Source: Herpetosiphon giganteus (GTDB taxonomy: Bacteria > Chloroflexota > Chloroflexia > Chloroflexales > Herpetosiphonaceae). From it: DNA of 64,000 nucleotides. How positions within the stretch are numbered: the stretch's first letter is position 1; each line of letters opens with the position of its first letter. The stretch covers positions 186,001-250,000 of the forward strand of contig NZ_JAFBCZ010000007.1 in the NCBI RefSeq assembly GCF_016907925.1, given 5' to 3'. Below are positions 26,797-35,954 of this stretch, in pieces. The notes beneath the pieces are model-generated. The model was given only the letters and a program-made list of their open reading frames with translations. It did no database searches and was not told where the DNA came from. The translations under genes and the position numbers were made by a program.

Positions 26797-26835
26797 TTTA
26801 TGCTCCATGTTCTATGTTCTTTGCTCTATGTTCTA
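26797..26835 (-). repeat. TAGAACATAGA-type repeat at the stop codon of the GH3 gene
   Basis: On the minus strand the GH3 stop TAG is the first triplet of TAGAACATAGAGCAAAGAAC and further related words. The repeat therefore begins at the last codon of the gene. Confidence 0.75.
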
Positions 26836-28977
26836 CCTAGTCAATTCAAATGTTGCTTGCAAACCGCCAATGCTGCTTGGTGCAACCCAAACATGAAACT
26901 CGCCTGGCTCAACGATTTTTTGCATGGCGTTATTGTGGAAACTGAGGTCGGCACTGCGTAGCTCAAACGTCACTTCTTGGCTTTGGCCAGGCTCTAATGC
27001 TATTCGTTGAAAACCTTTGAGTTCTTTGATTGGGCGCGTCATGCTGCCGACCAAATCGCGAATATACAGTTGCACAACTTCCGAGCCAGCATACTTGCCG
27101 GTGTTGGTAATGGTGGCGCTGATGCTGAGGGTTTCATCAAAGCCTATTTTTGGGCTGGATAAGCGTAGGTTGCTATACTCGAATGTTGTGTAGCTCAGGC
27201 CATAGCCGAATGCAAACAAGGGCCGATGATCAACATCAAGGTAACTTGACGTAAAGCCGCTGGGGTCAAGCGGTGTGCCAGTTGGAATGCTGGGCGCATC
27301 TTCGCTTGGCGGGCGGCCAGTGTTTTTGCGGTTGTAGTAGACTGGCACTTGGCCAACCGTGCGCGGGAAGCTAATCGGCAAGCGACCCGAGGGATTATCC
27401 AAGCCAAACAATAAATCGGCAATCGCTGGGCCTGCCATTGTACCAGGATGCCAAGCATACAACATGGCTTGCACTTTATCCTGCAATTCGCCCAACACCA
27501 ACGAACGCCCAGCCATTACCACGGCGACTACAGGCTTGCCAGTTGCCACCAAGGCATCGATCAAGGCCAATTGTGCGCCAGGCAAATCGATAAAAGCACG
27601 GCTGTGGGCTTCGCCACTCAGGCCTGCATCTTCACCCAAAAAGGCCAGCACCACATCGGCTGCTTGAGCGGCAGCAACCGCTTCGTCAAACAAGCTGTGA
27701 TCGGTGCTGCGAGCCTCAGCCAAACCTTGGGCAAACACAACCTGTGCGTCGCCAAGCAACGCACGAATCGCTTGCAACGGGGTTTGGCTATCTTCTGGCT
27801 TGCCATCAAATACCCAACAGCCAAGTTGATAAGCGGCATGATTGGCCAATGGGCCAACGATGGCAACCTTGGTTTGGTTTTGGCTAAGCGGCAAGGTTTG
27901 TTTATTGCTCAGTAGCACGCAGCTTTCTTTGGCAATTTGGCGCGCTAAATCCAAATGCTCGGCGGCAAGCAAGCTTTCAGCAGCGGCAGCATTGGCGTAG
28001 GGTTGATTGAATAAGCCCAAGCGAAACTTAATCCGTAGCACCCGCCGCACTGCATCATCAATTAAATCGAGGCTGAGCGTGCTACTTTCGACTAATTCAG
28101 CCAGATATTCGGCGTAGCTGGTGCTGGCCATTTCCATATCAACCCCAGCTTGTACGCCCTTCAAGGCAGCATCACGGGCATCGGCGGCATAGCCATGGGC
28201 AATCATTTCGACAATCGAAGCCCAATCGCTCACGACCATGCCATCGTAGGCCCATTCGCCTTTCAAAATCTGGCGCAAAGTAAATTCGTTGCCCGAGGTT
28301 GGCACGCCATTCAAATCGTTGAAGGCGCTCATAAAGGTGGCTGCGCCAGCTTCAGCAGCAGCATGGAATGGCGCTAAATAGACATCACGCAACAAGACCT
28401 CAGGAATCCAAGCGGTGTTGTAATCGCGGCCATTTTCGCTCGCGCCATAGCCAACATAATGCTTGGCGCAGGCGGCAATCGCCTCGGGAGCAGTCAAATC
28501 GTCGCCCTGAAAACCTTCGACCATCGCCACGCCCATCAAGCTGGCAAGATAAGCATCTTCGCCACAGCTTTCGGCAATTCGGCCCCAACGTGGGTCGCGT
28601 GCAATATCGATCATCGGCGCGAATGTCCAGTTGATGCCAGCGCCTGAGGCCTCGCGGGCGGCAACCCGAGCGGCTTCGCGCACTAAATCTGGGTTAAACG
28701 ATGCTGCTTGGCCAAGCGGAATTGGGAAAATTGTGCGAAAGCCGTGGATTACGTCGCGGCCAATTAACAGTGGAATGCCCAAGCGCGATTCTTCGACTGC
28801 GATGCGCTGAATTTCGTGGGCCTCTGCATCGATCACGTTCAATACTGAGCCTAAGTTGCCTTCACGCACGAGAGTTTTTTGGTTCTCGCCAGTACCATGG
28901 AGTTGGCGCATTTGGCCAATTTTTTCGGCTAGCGTCATTTGGGCCAACAAGGCTTCGATTTGTTGCTCATACTGCAT
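26833..28977 (-). CDS. GH3 family beta-glucosidase (BglX-like)
   Basis: This 714-residue glycoside hydrolase family 3 protein has LTAEKIGQ-like LTLAEKIGQMRQ at the start, KHYVGYGASENGRDYN, and the nucleophile Asp in GMVVSDWASI near residue 245. A C-domain (GEDAGLSGEAHSR) and a C-terminal fibronectin III-like domain (SGFTSSYLDVDHRPLFAFGYGLSYTTFEY region onward) follow. There is no signal peptide, so it should act inside the cell on imported beta-linked oligosaccharides. It is the first enzyme of a plant-polysaccharide cluster and has a LacI-type operator upstream (29145-29158). Confidence 0.92.
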   Translation of the reverse strand: MQYEQQIEALLAQMTLAEKIGQMRQLHGTGENQKTLVREGNLGSVLNVIDAEAHEIQRIAVEESRLGIPLLIGRDVIHGFRTIFPIPLGQAASFNPDLVREAARVAAREASGAGINWTFAPMIDIARDPRWGRIAESCGEDAYLASLMGVAMVEGFQGDDLTAPEAIAACAKHYVGYGASENGRDYNTAWIPEVLLRDVYLAPFHAAAEAGAATFMSAFNDLNGVPTSGNEFTLRQILKGEWAYDGMVVSDWASIVEMIAHGYAADARDAALKGVQAGVDMEMASTSYAEYLAELVESSTLSLDLIDDAVRRVLRIKFRLGLFNQPYANAAAAESLLAAEHLDLARQIAKESCVLLSNKQTLPLSQNQTKVAIVGPLANHAAYQLGCWVFDGKPEDSQTPLQAIRALLGDAQVVFAQGLAEARSTDHSLFDEAVAAAQAADVVLAFLGEDAGLSGEAHSRAFIDLPGAQLALIDALVATGKPVVAVVMAGRSLVLGELQDKVQAMLYAWHPGTMAGPAIADLLFGLDNPSGRLPISFPRTVGQVPVYYNRKNTGRPPSEDAPSIPTGTPLDPSGFTSSYLDVDHRPLFAFGYGLSYTTFEYSNLRLSSPKIGFDETLSISATITNTGKYAGSEVVQLYIRDLVGSMTRPIKELKGFQRIALEPGQSQEVTFELRSADLSFHNNAMQKIVEPGEFHVWVAPSSIGGLQATFELTR

Positions 28978-29266
28978 ATCTGTTTGTCCTCATTGAGCAC
29001 GCTGACTGTCATAGTCAAGTTGGCAATCACCATTCGACAGCCTAGAATCGGCCATTGCCGCCCATGCAGGTTGGATTTTTAGCTGGGGATGTTTTTTGAA
29101 TCAAGTTTCGATTTTTGATTCGGTTGATCGGGTTATTAAATTTCTGCAAGCGCTTGCAATTGTGCGGCTAAGCCTGCGCGCTGTCAAGTTGGGCCAAAAA
29201 TATGAAGAGTGATCCCCTCACCCCAACCTCTCGCCCGCGTTTTCGTGGGAGCGGGGGCTGGCTTAC
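28978..29266. other. Upstream region of the GH3 gene with partial GC-rich repeats
   Basis: This stretch holds the GH3 promoter region, a LacI-type operator, and from 29211 to 29262 one short palindromic repeat with CCTCACCCC and GGGAGCGGGGGCTGG ends. No gene is present. Confidence 0.6.
29145..29158. promoter_or_regulatory. LacI-family-type operator upstream of GH3
   Basis: The perfect palindrome TGCAAGCGCTTGCA with central CG matches the general LacI/GalR operator form TGnAAnCGnTTnCA. It lies 168 bases upstream of the GH3 start codon. No LacI-type gene is in the window. A catabolite- or substrate-responsive repressor is inferred. Confidence 0.6.
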
Positions 29267-29475
29267 AAGGGTAGGTAGTTAAGATCCCATCACCCCAACC
29301 CCTCTCCCGTGGTGCGGGCGAGGGGCTTTTGGTTGGATGGATTTGGCATGAATGGTGGTTGATCGATGATTTTCGGTTCTCCAATCGTGCTCCCCCTCGC
29401 CCGCGTTTTCGTGGGAGCGGGGGCTGGGGGGTGAGGGAATGTTTGATCACCATGCTTTTTAAAAAACCTACCCTT
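29267..29475. repeat. Palindromic repeat element, copy 4 (about 209 bp)
   Basis: Terminal arms AAGGGTAGGT (29267-29276) and ACCTACCCTT (29466-29475) are perfect inverted repeats. The inside has CACCCCAACCCCTCTCCCG and GGGAGCGGGGGCTGGGGGG segments like those in copies 1-3. The terminal arms differ from the other copies and the CATTGG segment is absent, so this may be a diverged or composite member. Confidence 0.6.
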
Positions 29476-29508
29476 GAAAGGGGCTAGGGTTGAGGGAACG
29501 ACCTCTTA

Positions 29509-29549
29509 AAATTGCCAAGGCCGAGGAATTTCCTCGGCCTTGGCAATTT
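29509..29549 (-). terminator. Long perfect hairpin after the PL11 gene
   Basis: Arms of 20 bases (29509-29528 and 29530-29549, core TTGCCAAGGCCGAGG) pair around a one-base centre. It lies 15 bases beyond the stop of the rhamnogalacturonan lyase and should terminate its transcript. Confidence 0.8.
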
Positions 29550-29564
29550 CGAAGCCAAAACAAT

Positions 29565-31886
29565 TTAGCGCAGGTAGATATTTGGTTGCGGTGGATTGCT
29601 CATGCCATCGCCCAAGAAAAAGCTTGGATGTGGTGGCTGATTGTAGGCGGTGTTTTGCCAGGCAATCGCAACCCGATATTGGGCATCGTGCATCAGCGTA
29701 AAGAGCCGGCGGTTGGTTGAGGTGCTGGTTGAATAAATTCGTAGCGCCCGATTATCGCTGGTGCGCCAAATCACTTCTTCGCGCCAATCGCCCAAAATAT
29801 CGCCACTCAACGCAGGAGTTGATTTGGTGCTGTTGTTGGAACTGACGTTGCTGCCAGTCAGCAAGCGCGAATCGCCCGATGAACCATATTTGTCGATGCG
29901 CGTGCCATCGAGCAATTCGCGCACTGGGTCGCCATCCCACCAAATCAAGAAGTTAATCGATGATGGCTTGCGGCCAAGCGTCGCCCCGCTGACGCTGCGC
30001 AAGTTGCCATCCATCGCTGACCACGATTCAGCGCCTGGGCTGCCAGCCCAAATATCGCTCGAAACGCCGCGCCCATTATCGCCACCAGCAGCTGTTTGCC
30101 ACAAGATTTGGCCAGTGCGGGCATCGGCAAACCACGAGCCAGGCTTCGATGAATCTTCGCTGACTTTGAAAATTTCCAAGCCAGGCCGATTTGGATTGAG
30201 ATCGCCAACGTGCATAGCATCGCCGTGGCCGTTGCGGGTGTTCCACAGCGGTTGGCCATTATCATTGATCGTCATGGAACCAAAGATAATCTCATCTTTA
30301 CCATCTTGGTCAACATCGGCAACCGAGAGGCCATGATTGCCTTGGCCAGCATATTGGCCGCCTGCAACGTTGCTATCGAAGGTCCAACGCTTGGTCAGGC
30401 TGCCATTGCGAAAATCCCACGCCGCAATCACGCTGCGGGTGTAGTAGCCACGGCTCATAATCAAGCTTGGGCGTTGGCCATCGAGGTAGGCAATCCCGCC
30501 CAAAAAGCGATCAACCCGATTGCCATAATTATCGCCCCAGCTTGAAACCGTGCCGCGTGGTGGATCATAATTAACGGTTGAGCGAATCGCGCCAGTTTGG
30601 CCATTGAAGACGGTCAGATATTCGGGGCCGGAAAGAATATAGCCGCCCGAATTGCGATGGTCGGCGCTGGCGTTGCCAATCACCGTGCCAGCATTATCGC
30701 GCGTGCCATCGGCGGTTTTGGCAGCCACTTCGGCCTTGCCATCGCCATCCAAATCGTAGACCATAAATTGGGTATAATGTGCGCCAGCCCGAATATTGCG
30801 GCCCAAATCGATGCGCCACAAGCGCGTGCCGTTCAATTTGTAGCCATCAAGATAGACATTGCCAGTATAGCCAGATTGCGAATTATCTTTGGCGTTGCTT
30901 GGGTCCCACTTGAGCACAATTTCATATTGGCCATCGCCGTCGAGGTCGCCCACGCTGGCATCGTTGGCGTTGTAGGTGTAGGCCACGCCATCGGGGGTTG
31001 TGCCACCAGCAGGAATTTGCAACGGCACATCAAGGTAGCCGTTGGCAAAATTGAGCGAGTTTTCCGAGGCGGTTTGCTCAACGCCATCGAGCACAGGCCG
31101 CACGCTGTAGACGCTGTTGGCCGCCGCGCCGCTATCGAGATAGCTGGTGGCGTTGGTAATTGGGCTAGCATTAACTTTGGTTGTGCCGCGATAGAGATTA
31201 AAGCCAATCGAGTTTGGGTCGGTGCCGAGCATGCGCCAGCTCACAAAATTGTTGTTTCCTTGGCGCACGCTGATAATGCCGCGATTGAGTTTTTCCATTT
31301 GGCGGCCTGTGGTTGGGCCAGGCGTGGCGGTTGGCACGCTGGTTGGCATACGGGTGGCGGTTGGCACACTCGTCGGCACGCGCGTAGCCGTTGGCACATT
31401 GGTTGGGCCGTTGGTTGCAGTTGCGATTATTGTTGGTTGGTTCGTGGCTGTGGCAACTGGCACAGTCGCGGTTGGGCTAACCCCGCCCCCACAGACTACG
31501 CCATTCACCGTAAAACTGCTTGGCACAGCCAAACTGCCAGTCGTCGTAGCGGTAAAACCAAAGCCTTGGCTGCCACCAGCGGCGATGCTGGCGTTCCAAT
31601 CGACGTTTGTCGCACTTACTTGGCTGCCATTTTGGCTCACAGTCGCATTCCAGATTTGGCCAATTTGCTGGCCGCTGGGCGCGCTCCAAGCCACTGTCCA
31701 GCCGGTGATCGCACTGGTTCCGGTGTTGTTGATCAGCACATCTGCTTGAAAACCGCCGCTCCACTGATTGGTAATTGCATAATTGACTTGGCAGCTCAGG
31801 CTAGCTTGGGCTTTGGTGTTGGTGTAGCTAAACGTACTTACCAAAATTGCAATTAATAACAGACAAATTCGCCAACGCTTGTTCAT
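29565..31886 (-). CDS. Secreted rhamnogalacturonan lyase (PL11) with N-terminal CBM2
   Basis: The 773-residue preprotein has a signal peptide ending near KAQA, then a CBM2 cellulose-binding module (about 32-135, two Cys bracketing it: SCQVNYAITNQW to GVVCGGG). A Pro/Thr linker with repeated PTSVPTATRMP words follows. From residue 195 a PL11 catalytic domain begins with RQMEKLNRGIISVRQGNN and has DLDGDGQYEIVLKWDPSN and DQDGKDEI calcium-type loops of the beta-propeller. PL11 enzymes cleave the rhamnosyl-galacturonosyl bond of rhamnogalacturonan I by beta-elimination. The CBM2 would hold it on cellulose in plant walls. Confidence 0.92.
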   Translation of the reverse strand: MNKRWRICLLLIAILVSTFSYTNTKAQASLSCQVNYAITNQWSGGFQADVLINNTGTSAITGWTVAWSAPSGQQIGQIWNATVSQNGSQVSATNVDWNASIAAGGSQGFGFTATTTGSLAVPSSFTVNGVVCGGGVSPTATVPVATATNQPTIIATATNGPTNVPTATRVPTSVPTATRMPTSVPTATPGPTTGRQMEKLNRGIISVRQGNNNFVSWRMLGTDPNSIGFNLYRGTTKVNASPITNATSYLDSGAAANSVYSVRPVLDGVEQTASENSLNFANGYLDVPLQIPAGGTTPDGVAYTYNANDASVGDLDGDGQYEIVLKWDPSNAKDNSQSGYTGNVYLDGYKLNGTRLWRIDLGRNIRAGAHYTQFMVYDLDGDGKAEVAAKTADGTRDNAGTVIGNASADHRNSGGYILSGPEYLTVFNGQTGAIRSTVNYDPPRGTVSSWGDNYGNRVDRFLGGIAYLDGQRPSLIMSRGYYTRSVIAAWDFRNGSLTKRWTFDSNVAGGQYAGQGNHGLSVADVDQDGKDEIIFGSMTINDNGQPLWNTRNGHGDAMHVGDLNPNRPGLEIFKVSEDSSKPGSWFADARTGQILWQTAAGGDNGRGVSSDIWAGSPGAESWSAMDGNLRSVSGATLGRKPSSINFLIWWDGDPVRELLDGTRIDKYGSSGDSRLLTGSNVSSNNSTKSTPALSGDILGDWREEVIWRTSDNRALRIYSTSTSTNRRLFTLMHDAQYRVAIAWQNTAYNQPPHPSFFLGDGMSNPPQPNIYLR

Positions 31887-31950
31887 GGTTTGCTACTCCT
31901 TTTTGAGTGTTCAGGGATGAGGGGACAGGGGCCAGCGGTTAGGTGCGATG

Positions 31951-32193
31951 GAAACCACGAAGAACGCGAAGAGCACGAAGAATGAATATATGTTCTATGC
32001 TCTTTGTTCTATGCTCTAACTACCGACCTCTGAATCCTATCCGCTGAACCCTCATCCTTGTAATTTGGGGAATCGGGGATCGGGATGATTGAAACCACGA
32101 AGAACACGAAGAGCACGAAGAATGAATATATGTTCTATGCTCTTTGTTCTATGCGCTAACTACCGACCCCTGAATCCTAGCCGCTGAACCCTA
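31951..32193. repeat. 103-bp direct repeat between PL11 and PL1 genes
   Basis: Copies at 31951-32053 and 32091-32193 are offset by 140 bases and differ at about four positions. Each contains CCACGAAGAACACGAAGAGC, then TATGTTCTATGCTCTTTG, then CCGCTGAACCCT. The high identity points to recent duplication. The surrounding 311-base gap has no gene. Confidence 0.85.
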
Positions 32194-32197
32194 GTGC

Positions 32198-33631
32198 CTA
32201 TTTGGCCCCTGCTCCAGCTTGCACCGAACTATTAACCGAGCTAGCCGATTCGGCGTTATAGCTGTATGGCGGGGTGAACGCTACGCCCGTGCTGATCCGA
32301 TCGCCAGTCGTATTTTGGTAGAGGTTATCGACAGCCTTGAGATCGCCTTCGTGCAATCGGTGTGGCGTGTTGACCCCGATAAAGGCATTCTTTTCGAGCA
32401 ACAATTTGGATTGATAGCCTGAGCTAACACAATAATCGTTGCCAGTGGCGGTATATAAATTATTGAAGACGTGAATTTTGCCAAAGCGCGTGCGTGGCAT
32501 CCGTTGCATTGCGCCTGCAAACCACCAGTTATGATGGAAGGTTACGTTCAATTTGCCGCTATCAGTTGAGCCAGAATCATCAGAGCTGCCAATCAAATTC
32601 GAGAAGCGATGTTCTTTGTTGGTCGTATAACCGAATTTGCTCCACGAAACCGTGATGAAATCCGAGCCATTATTGATGTCGAAGTTGCCATCTTGGCCGT
32701 TGGTGATGGTCAGATGATCGACCCAAACGTGGTGCGAATTGCTAATCCCCAAGGCATCGTTGCCAGCGCGGCATTCGTCGTAGCTAGCACAGCTATTGCC
32801 GTTGATGGTGAAGTTTTGCAAAATGATGTTTTGCGCATTTGAAACTTTTACATTGCCTTGAATCAACGCCTTGTTACTGCCAATGATGGTCTTATTCGAG
32901 GCCACCGTGAGCGTGCCTTGCAGCGTGCCAGAGAATTTAATAATCATCGGTGAGCTTGATTTGGCGTAATTTTGCAATTCGCTGAAGTTAGCTGCCGTGA
33001 CCGTGCTGCCGCCTGCGCCACCAGTCGTTGTGCTCAAGCCAGCCCCCGAAACCGTTGCCCAGCCAATCAGGCCATTGCTGACTGGCGGATTGGTTGGAAC
33101 AACCGTCGCCGTGGCGACAGGGGTACGAGTGGCGGTTGGCGCTGGAGTCCGCGTGGCGGTTGGGCCTGGAGTGCGGGTTGCAGTGGCAACTGGCACAGTC
33201 GCGGTTGGGCTAACCCCGCCCCCACAGACTACGCCATTCACCGTAAAACTGCTTGGCACGGCCAAACTGCCAGTGGTTGTGGCGGTAAAACCAAAGCTTT
33301 GGTTGCCACCAGCGGCAATGCTGGCATTCCAATCGACATTTTTGGCGCTGACTTGGCTGCCATTTTGGCTCACGGTCGCATTCCAGCTTTGGCCAATTTG
33401 CTGGCCGCTGGGTGCGCTCCAAGCCAATGTCCAGCCATTTATTGCGCTGGTTCCAGTGTTGCGCACCACCACATCTGCTTGAAAACCGCTGCCCCATTGA
33501 TTGGTAATTGCATAATTAACTTGGCAGCTGAGGCCAGCTTGGGCATTGGTAATTGGGCTTTTGATTGCACCAATCAGAGCCGTCACTAATCCAGTTGCAA
33601 GCATCCAACGTCGGGCTGTGGTTAATTTCAT
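32198..33631 (-). CDS. Secreted pectate lyase (PL1) with N-terminal CBM2
   Basis: The 477-residue preprotein has a signal peptide ending near TNAQA, a CBM2 (about 33-137) and a Pro/Thr linker (PGPTATRTPAPTATRTP). The PL1 parallel beta-helix begins about residue 190. Catalytic features are visible: GQDGNFDINNGSDFITVSWS, VTFHHNWW and MPRTRFGKIHVFNN with the active Arg. It cleaves polygalacturonate by calcium-dependent beta-elimination. Its CBM2 and the start of its linker are almost the same as in the PL11 neighbour, while the signal peptides differ. It would act together with the pectinesterase, which supplies demethylated substrate. Confidence 0.93.
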   Translation of the reverse strand: MKLTTARRWMLATGLVTALIGAIKSPITNAQAGLSCQVNYAITNQWGSGFQADVVVRNTGTSAINGWTLAWSAPSGQQIGQSWNATVSQNGSQVSAKNVDWNASIAAGGNQSFGFTATTTGSLAVPSSFTVNGVVCGGGVSPTATVPVATATRTPGPTATRTPAPTATRTPVATATVVPTNPPVSNGLIGWATVSGAGLSTTTGGAGGSTVTAANFSELQNYAKSSSPMIIKFSGTLQGTLTVASNKTIIGSNKALIQGNVKVSNAQNIILQNFTINGNSCASYDECRAGNDALGISNSHHVWVDHLTITNGQDGNFDINNGSDFITVSWSKFGYTTNKEHRFSNLIGSSDDSGSTDSGKLNVTFHHNWWFAGAMQRMPRTRFGKIHVFNNLYTATGNDYCVSSGYQSKLLLEKNAFIGVNTPHRLHEGDLKAVDNLYQNTTGDRISTGVAFTPPYSYNAESASSVNSSVQAGAGAK

Positions 33632-33732
33632 TGGTCAAACTCCTTGTTGCGGGATGAGTTGTCAGGGATCAGGGTTCAGTGCATTATTCCTATGTACCTC
33701 ATCCCTGAATCCTAGCTCTTGGTCTCGATCCG

Positions 33733-33873
33733 TATGTTCTATGCTCTTTGTTCTATGCTCTGCCCTCTGACCCCTGACCCCTAGCCCCTACTTAATATGT
33801 TCTATGCTCTTTGTTCTATGTTCTGCCCTCTGACCCCTGATCCCTAGCCCCTACTTATATGTTCTATGCTCTT
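33733..33873. repeat. Tandem repeat of 62-63 bp between PL1 and CE8 genes
   Basis: Units begin at 33733, 33796 and 33858 with TATGTTCTATGCTCTTTGTT and continue with CCCTCTGACCCCTGA and CTAGCCCCTACTTA. The third unit is cut after 15 bases exactly at the stop codon of the pectinesterase gene (33872). Confidence 0.85.
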
Positions 33874-35350
33874 AAATCGCAATCAATTGCCATTGCTGCC
33901 ACGCGCCGCCTGCATAGCCCCATTGCTGCACGTTCGCTCCATCTGCGCCCGAGCCAGCCGCTACATCAAGCGCTTGTTGGCTATTGCGATTGACGACATA
34001 GATATAGCCGCCACCTGCATCGAGCACCTGCCATTGCTGATGCGCCGTGCCGCCATAACTCCATTGCTGCACGTTTGCGCCACTAGCTTTTGAGCCAGCT
34101 GCAACTTCTAGTGCCAAACCACTATGGCGATTAATGATTTTTTTGAAACCGCTCCCAACATCAACGATTTGCCATTGTTGATTTGCGCCACCGTTATCGG
34201 CCCATTGCTGCACATTGCCTCCATTGCTGGTTGATTTGGCGGCCACATCGAGCGCCTTGCCGCTTTGGCGATTGATTAGCTTGAAATAGCCGGTTGGGGC
34301 TGGAGTTGGATTTGGGGTTGTGCCAGGAAAGCCAGTTTGAATCAAGCCACTCAGATATTGCTCAGAGGTGGTTAGCCAGCCATCGTTATTCAGAAATGTG
34401 GCGGTGCTGAAGCTTTGGGCTTGTTGGCTAGTGAGTTTTTTCATCCAACCAACCCGATTGTTGAGGCTTGCGCCACCGCCAGTATTGCCTTGCTCGCCGT
34501 AATAGGCGGTTGCTTCGTTGGCGCTATTGCCCCAATTATCCCAACCTGCTGGCCGAACATGCGAGCCAAGATTGCTGTTGAGGAAAATCACGCGCGCATA
34601 AGGCCGCCACGGTCGGCCAAGGTAGGTTAATGTATTGCTGGAGCCACTAACCGTGCAGTTGGTAAACACATAGCCTGTCGTTTGGTTGCTGGCGGTACGC
34701 GAGTGGGCGGTGATATAGCCTTGACCGTTGCTCACAATTTGGCATGTATCAAACACTGCCGTGGCATTGCCAAAAATAAAATCAACCGCACCTTGAATTA
34801 AGCAGTTGTTGTAATACTGCCGCCCTGCATTTGAATAGAGCGTATCTTGATAGCCTAACAGGCGCACATTGCGAAAATTTAGGCGGTCGCCGCTGGCATA
34901 CAGGGCTACAGCTTGGCCAACATTGCCAGAACTATTTTGAATCGTTAGGTTGGTGGCGTTGCAATCGTTGGCGTAGAAATAGCAACTGGCGCTGCCACTT
35001 GTGCCATAGGTTGTGCCATCGGGCTTGGTTTTGCTGGCATAGTTGTCATACGTCAAAACAGTGCCATCGCGGCTTTGGCCATACAGCGTAATTTTCGGTT
35101 TGTTGTTGGGAATCGTGATGACTTCTTTGTAGGTGCCGTTTTTGATGAAAATCACCACCCGATTGGGGTTGTTGGTTGGCACAGCGTTGATTGCTGCTTG
35201 GACAGTGGTATGTGCGCCGCTACCATCTTTGGCAACAACGATGCTTGTGGTTTGCCCGGCGACGGGCGCAAGATCCAATTGGCTGGCAGCAATGCCGATG
35301 GCAACGAAGCCTAAACGTCGTAAAAAATCACGGCGATTAAATTGATTCAT
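33872..35350 (-). CDS. Secreted pectinesterase (CE8) with C-terminal ricin-type lectin domain
   Basis: The 492-residue protein starts with a twin-Arg signal (NRRDFLRRLGFVAIGI), so export is probably by Tat. The CE8 beta-helix (about 40-335) has all active-site blocks: GYQDTLY with the acid/base Asp, GAVDFIFG with the nucleophile Asp, and LGRPWRPYARV with the catalytic Arg. After a Pro linker, a beta-trefoil ricin/CBM13 domain (about 355-492) has three repeats with NVQQW and QQWQ motifs. It removes methyl groups from homogalacturonan. ATG 35350 is used; the frame could extend ten residues upstream. Confidence 0.92.
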   Translation of the reverse strand: MNQFNRRDFLRRLGFVAIGIAASQLDLAPVAGQTTSIVVAKDGSGAHTTVQAAINAVPTNNPNRVVIFIKNGTYKEVITIPNNKPKITLYGQSRDGTVLTYDNYASKTKPDGTTYGTSGSASCYFYANDCNATNLTIQNSSGNVGQAVALYASGDRLNFRNVRLLGYQDTLYSNAGRQYYNNCLIQGAVDFIFGNATAVFDTCQIVSNGQGYITAHSRTASNQTTGYVFTNCTVSGSSNTLTYLGRPWRPYARVIFLNSNLGSHVRPAGWDNWGNSANEATAYYGEQGNTGGGASLNNRVGWMKKLTSQQAQSFSTATFLNNDGWLTTSEQYLSGLIQTGFPGTTPNPTPAPTGYFKLINRQSGKALDVAAKSTSNGGNVQQWADNGGANQQWQIVDVGSGFKKIINRHSGLALEVAAGSKASGANVQQWSYGGTAHQQWQVLDAGGGYIYVVNRNSQQALDVAAGSGADGANVQQWGYAGGAWQQWQLIAI

Positions 35351-35380
35351 CGGTGAATCCTTAATAAAGATTAAAAACAA

Positions 35381-35954
35381 CGCCTAAAAAAAGAGCCGAT
35401 AGTATAAGCTTGCCGCTACGCAATACTGTAGTGCTATTCTGAATTACAGCAGCTAAAAATATACAGGTTTAGTACATTTCAGTCTATGGGATCGGTCTCA
35501 ATCTGATTAGGCTATAATCATGCATAAACTATTCAATCGAATTACCCGAATGTAAATAAGCACAGCTCGATAAAATTTAATTAAGACTAGGCTCAATTAA
35601 ACATATAAGCAGGCTAAATATTCAATTGTTGTTCGTGCATGATTAAACAAATCACATGCATGGAAAATTACTTCAAACAATGGAATATATCTGCAAACAT
35701 GCAAAATTGTTCATATGATCATGATACTAGCATATTCAGATAATTAAAGCAACTTAATTTTTTAGATTTCTTTAATAAAATGACTAAATTTATATCATAT
35801 TTAACATGCTATTATCGCAAAATGCAGCCTATATGTTGGCTTGAATTTATTGAATTGATAGGTTATTTTCTGTTAAAAATATTCTATTTGGCACTTTATA
35901 AGCGATTGAATTAAGATAATTGCTAGCACATGTTCTAGCTATGAGGAATGATGT
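35381..35954. other. AT-rich divergent promoter region between CE8 and panC
   Basis: These 570 bases have no convincing coding frame and are markedly AT-rich. They should contain promoters for both genes. TTGATA (35855-35860), 17 bases, then AATATT is a weak candidate for panC. None of the dispersed repeats occurs here. Confidence 0.4.

Noticed and set aside
30597-31856. A 419-codon open frame on the plus strand opposite the PL11 gene
   Set aside because: It lies wholly antisense to a gene with a complete signal peptide, CBM2 and catalytic domain. Its translation is low-complexity Ala/Ile/Gly with no domain, as expected for a shadow frame.
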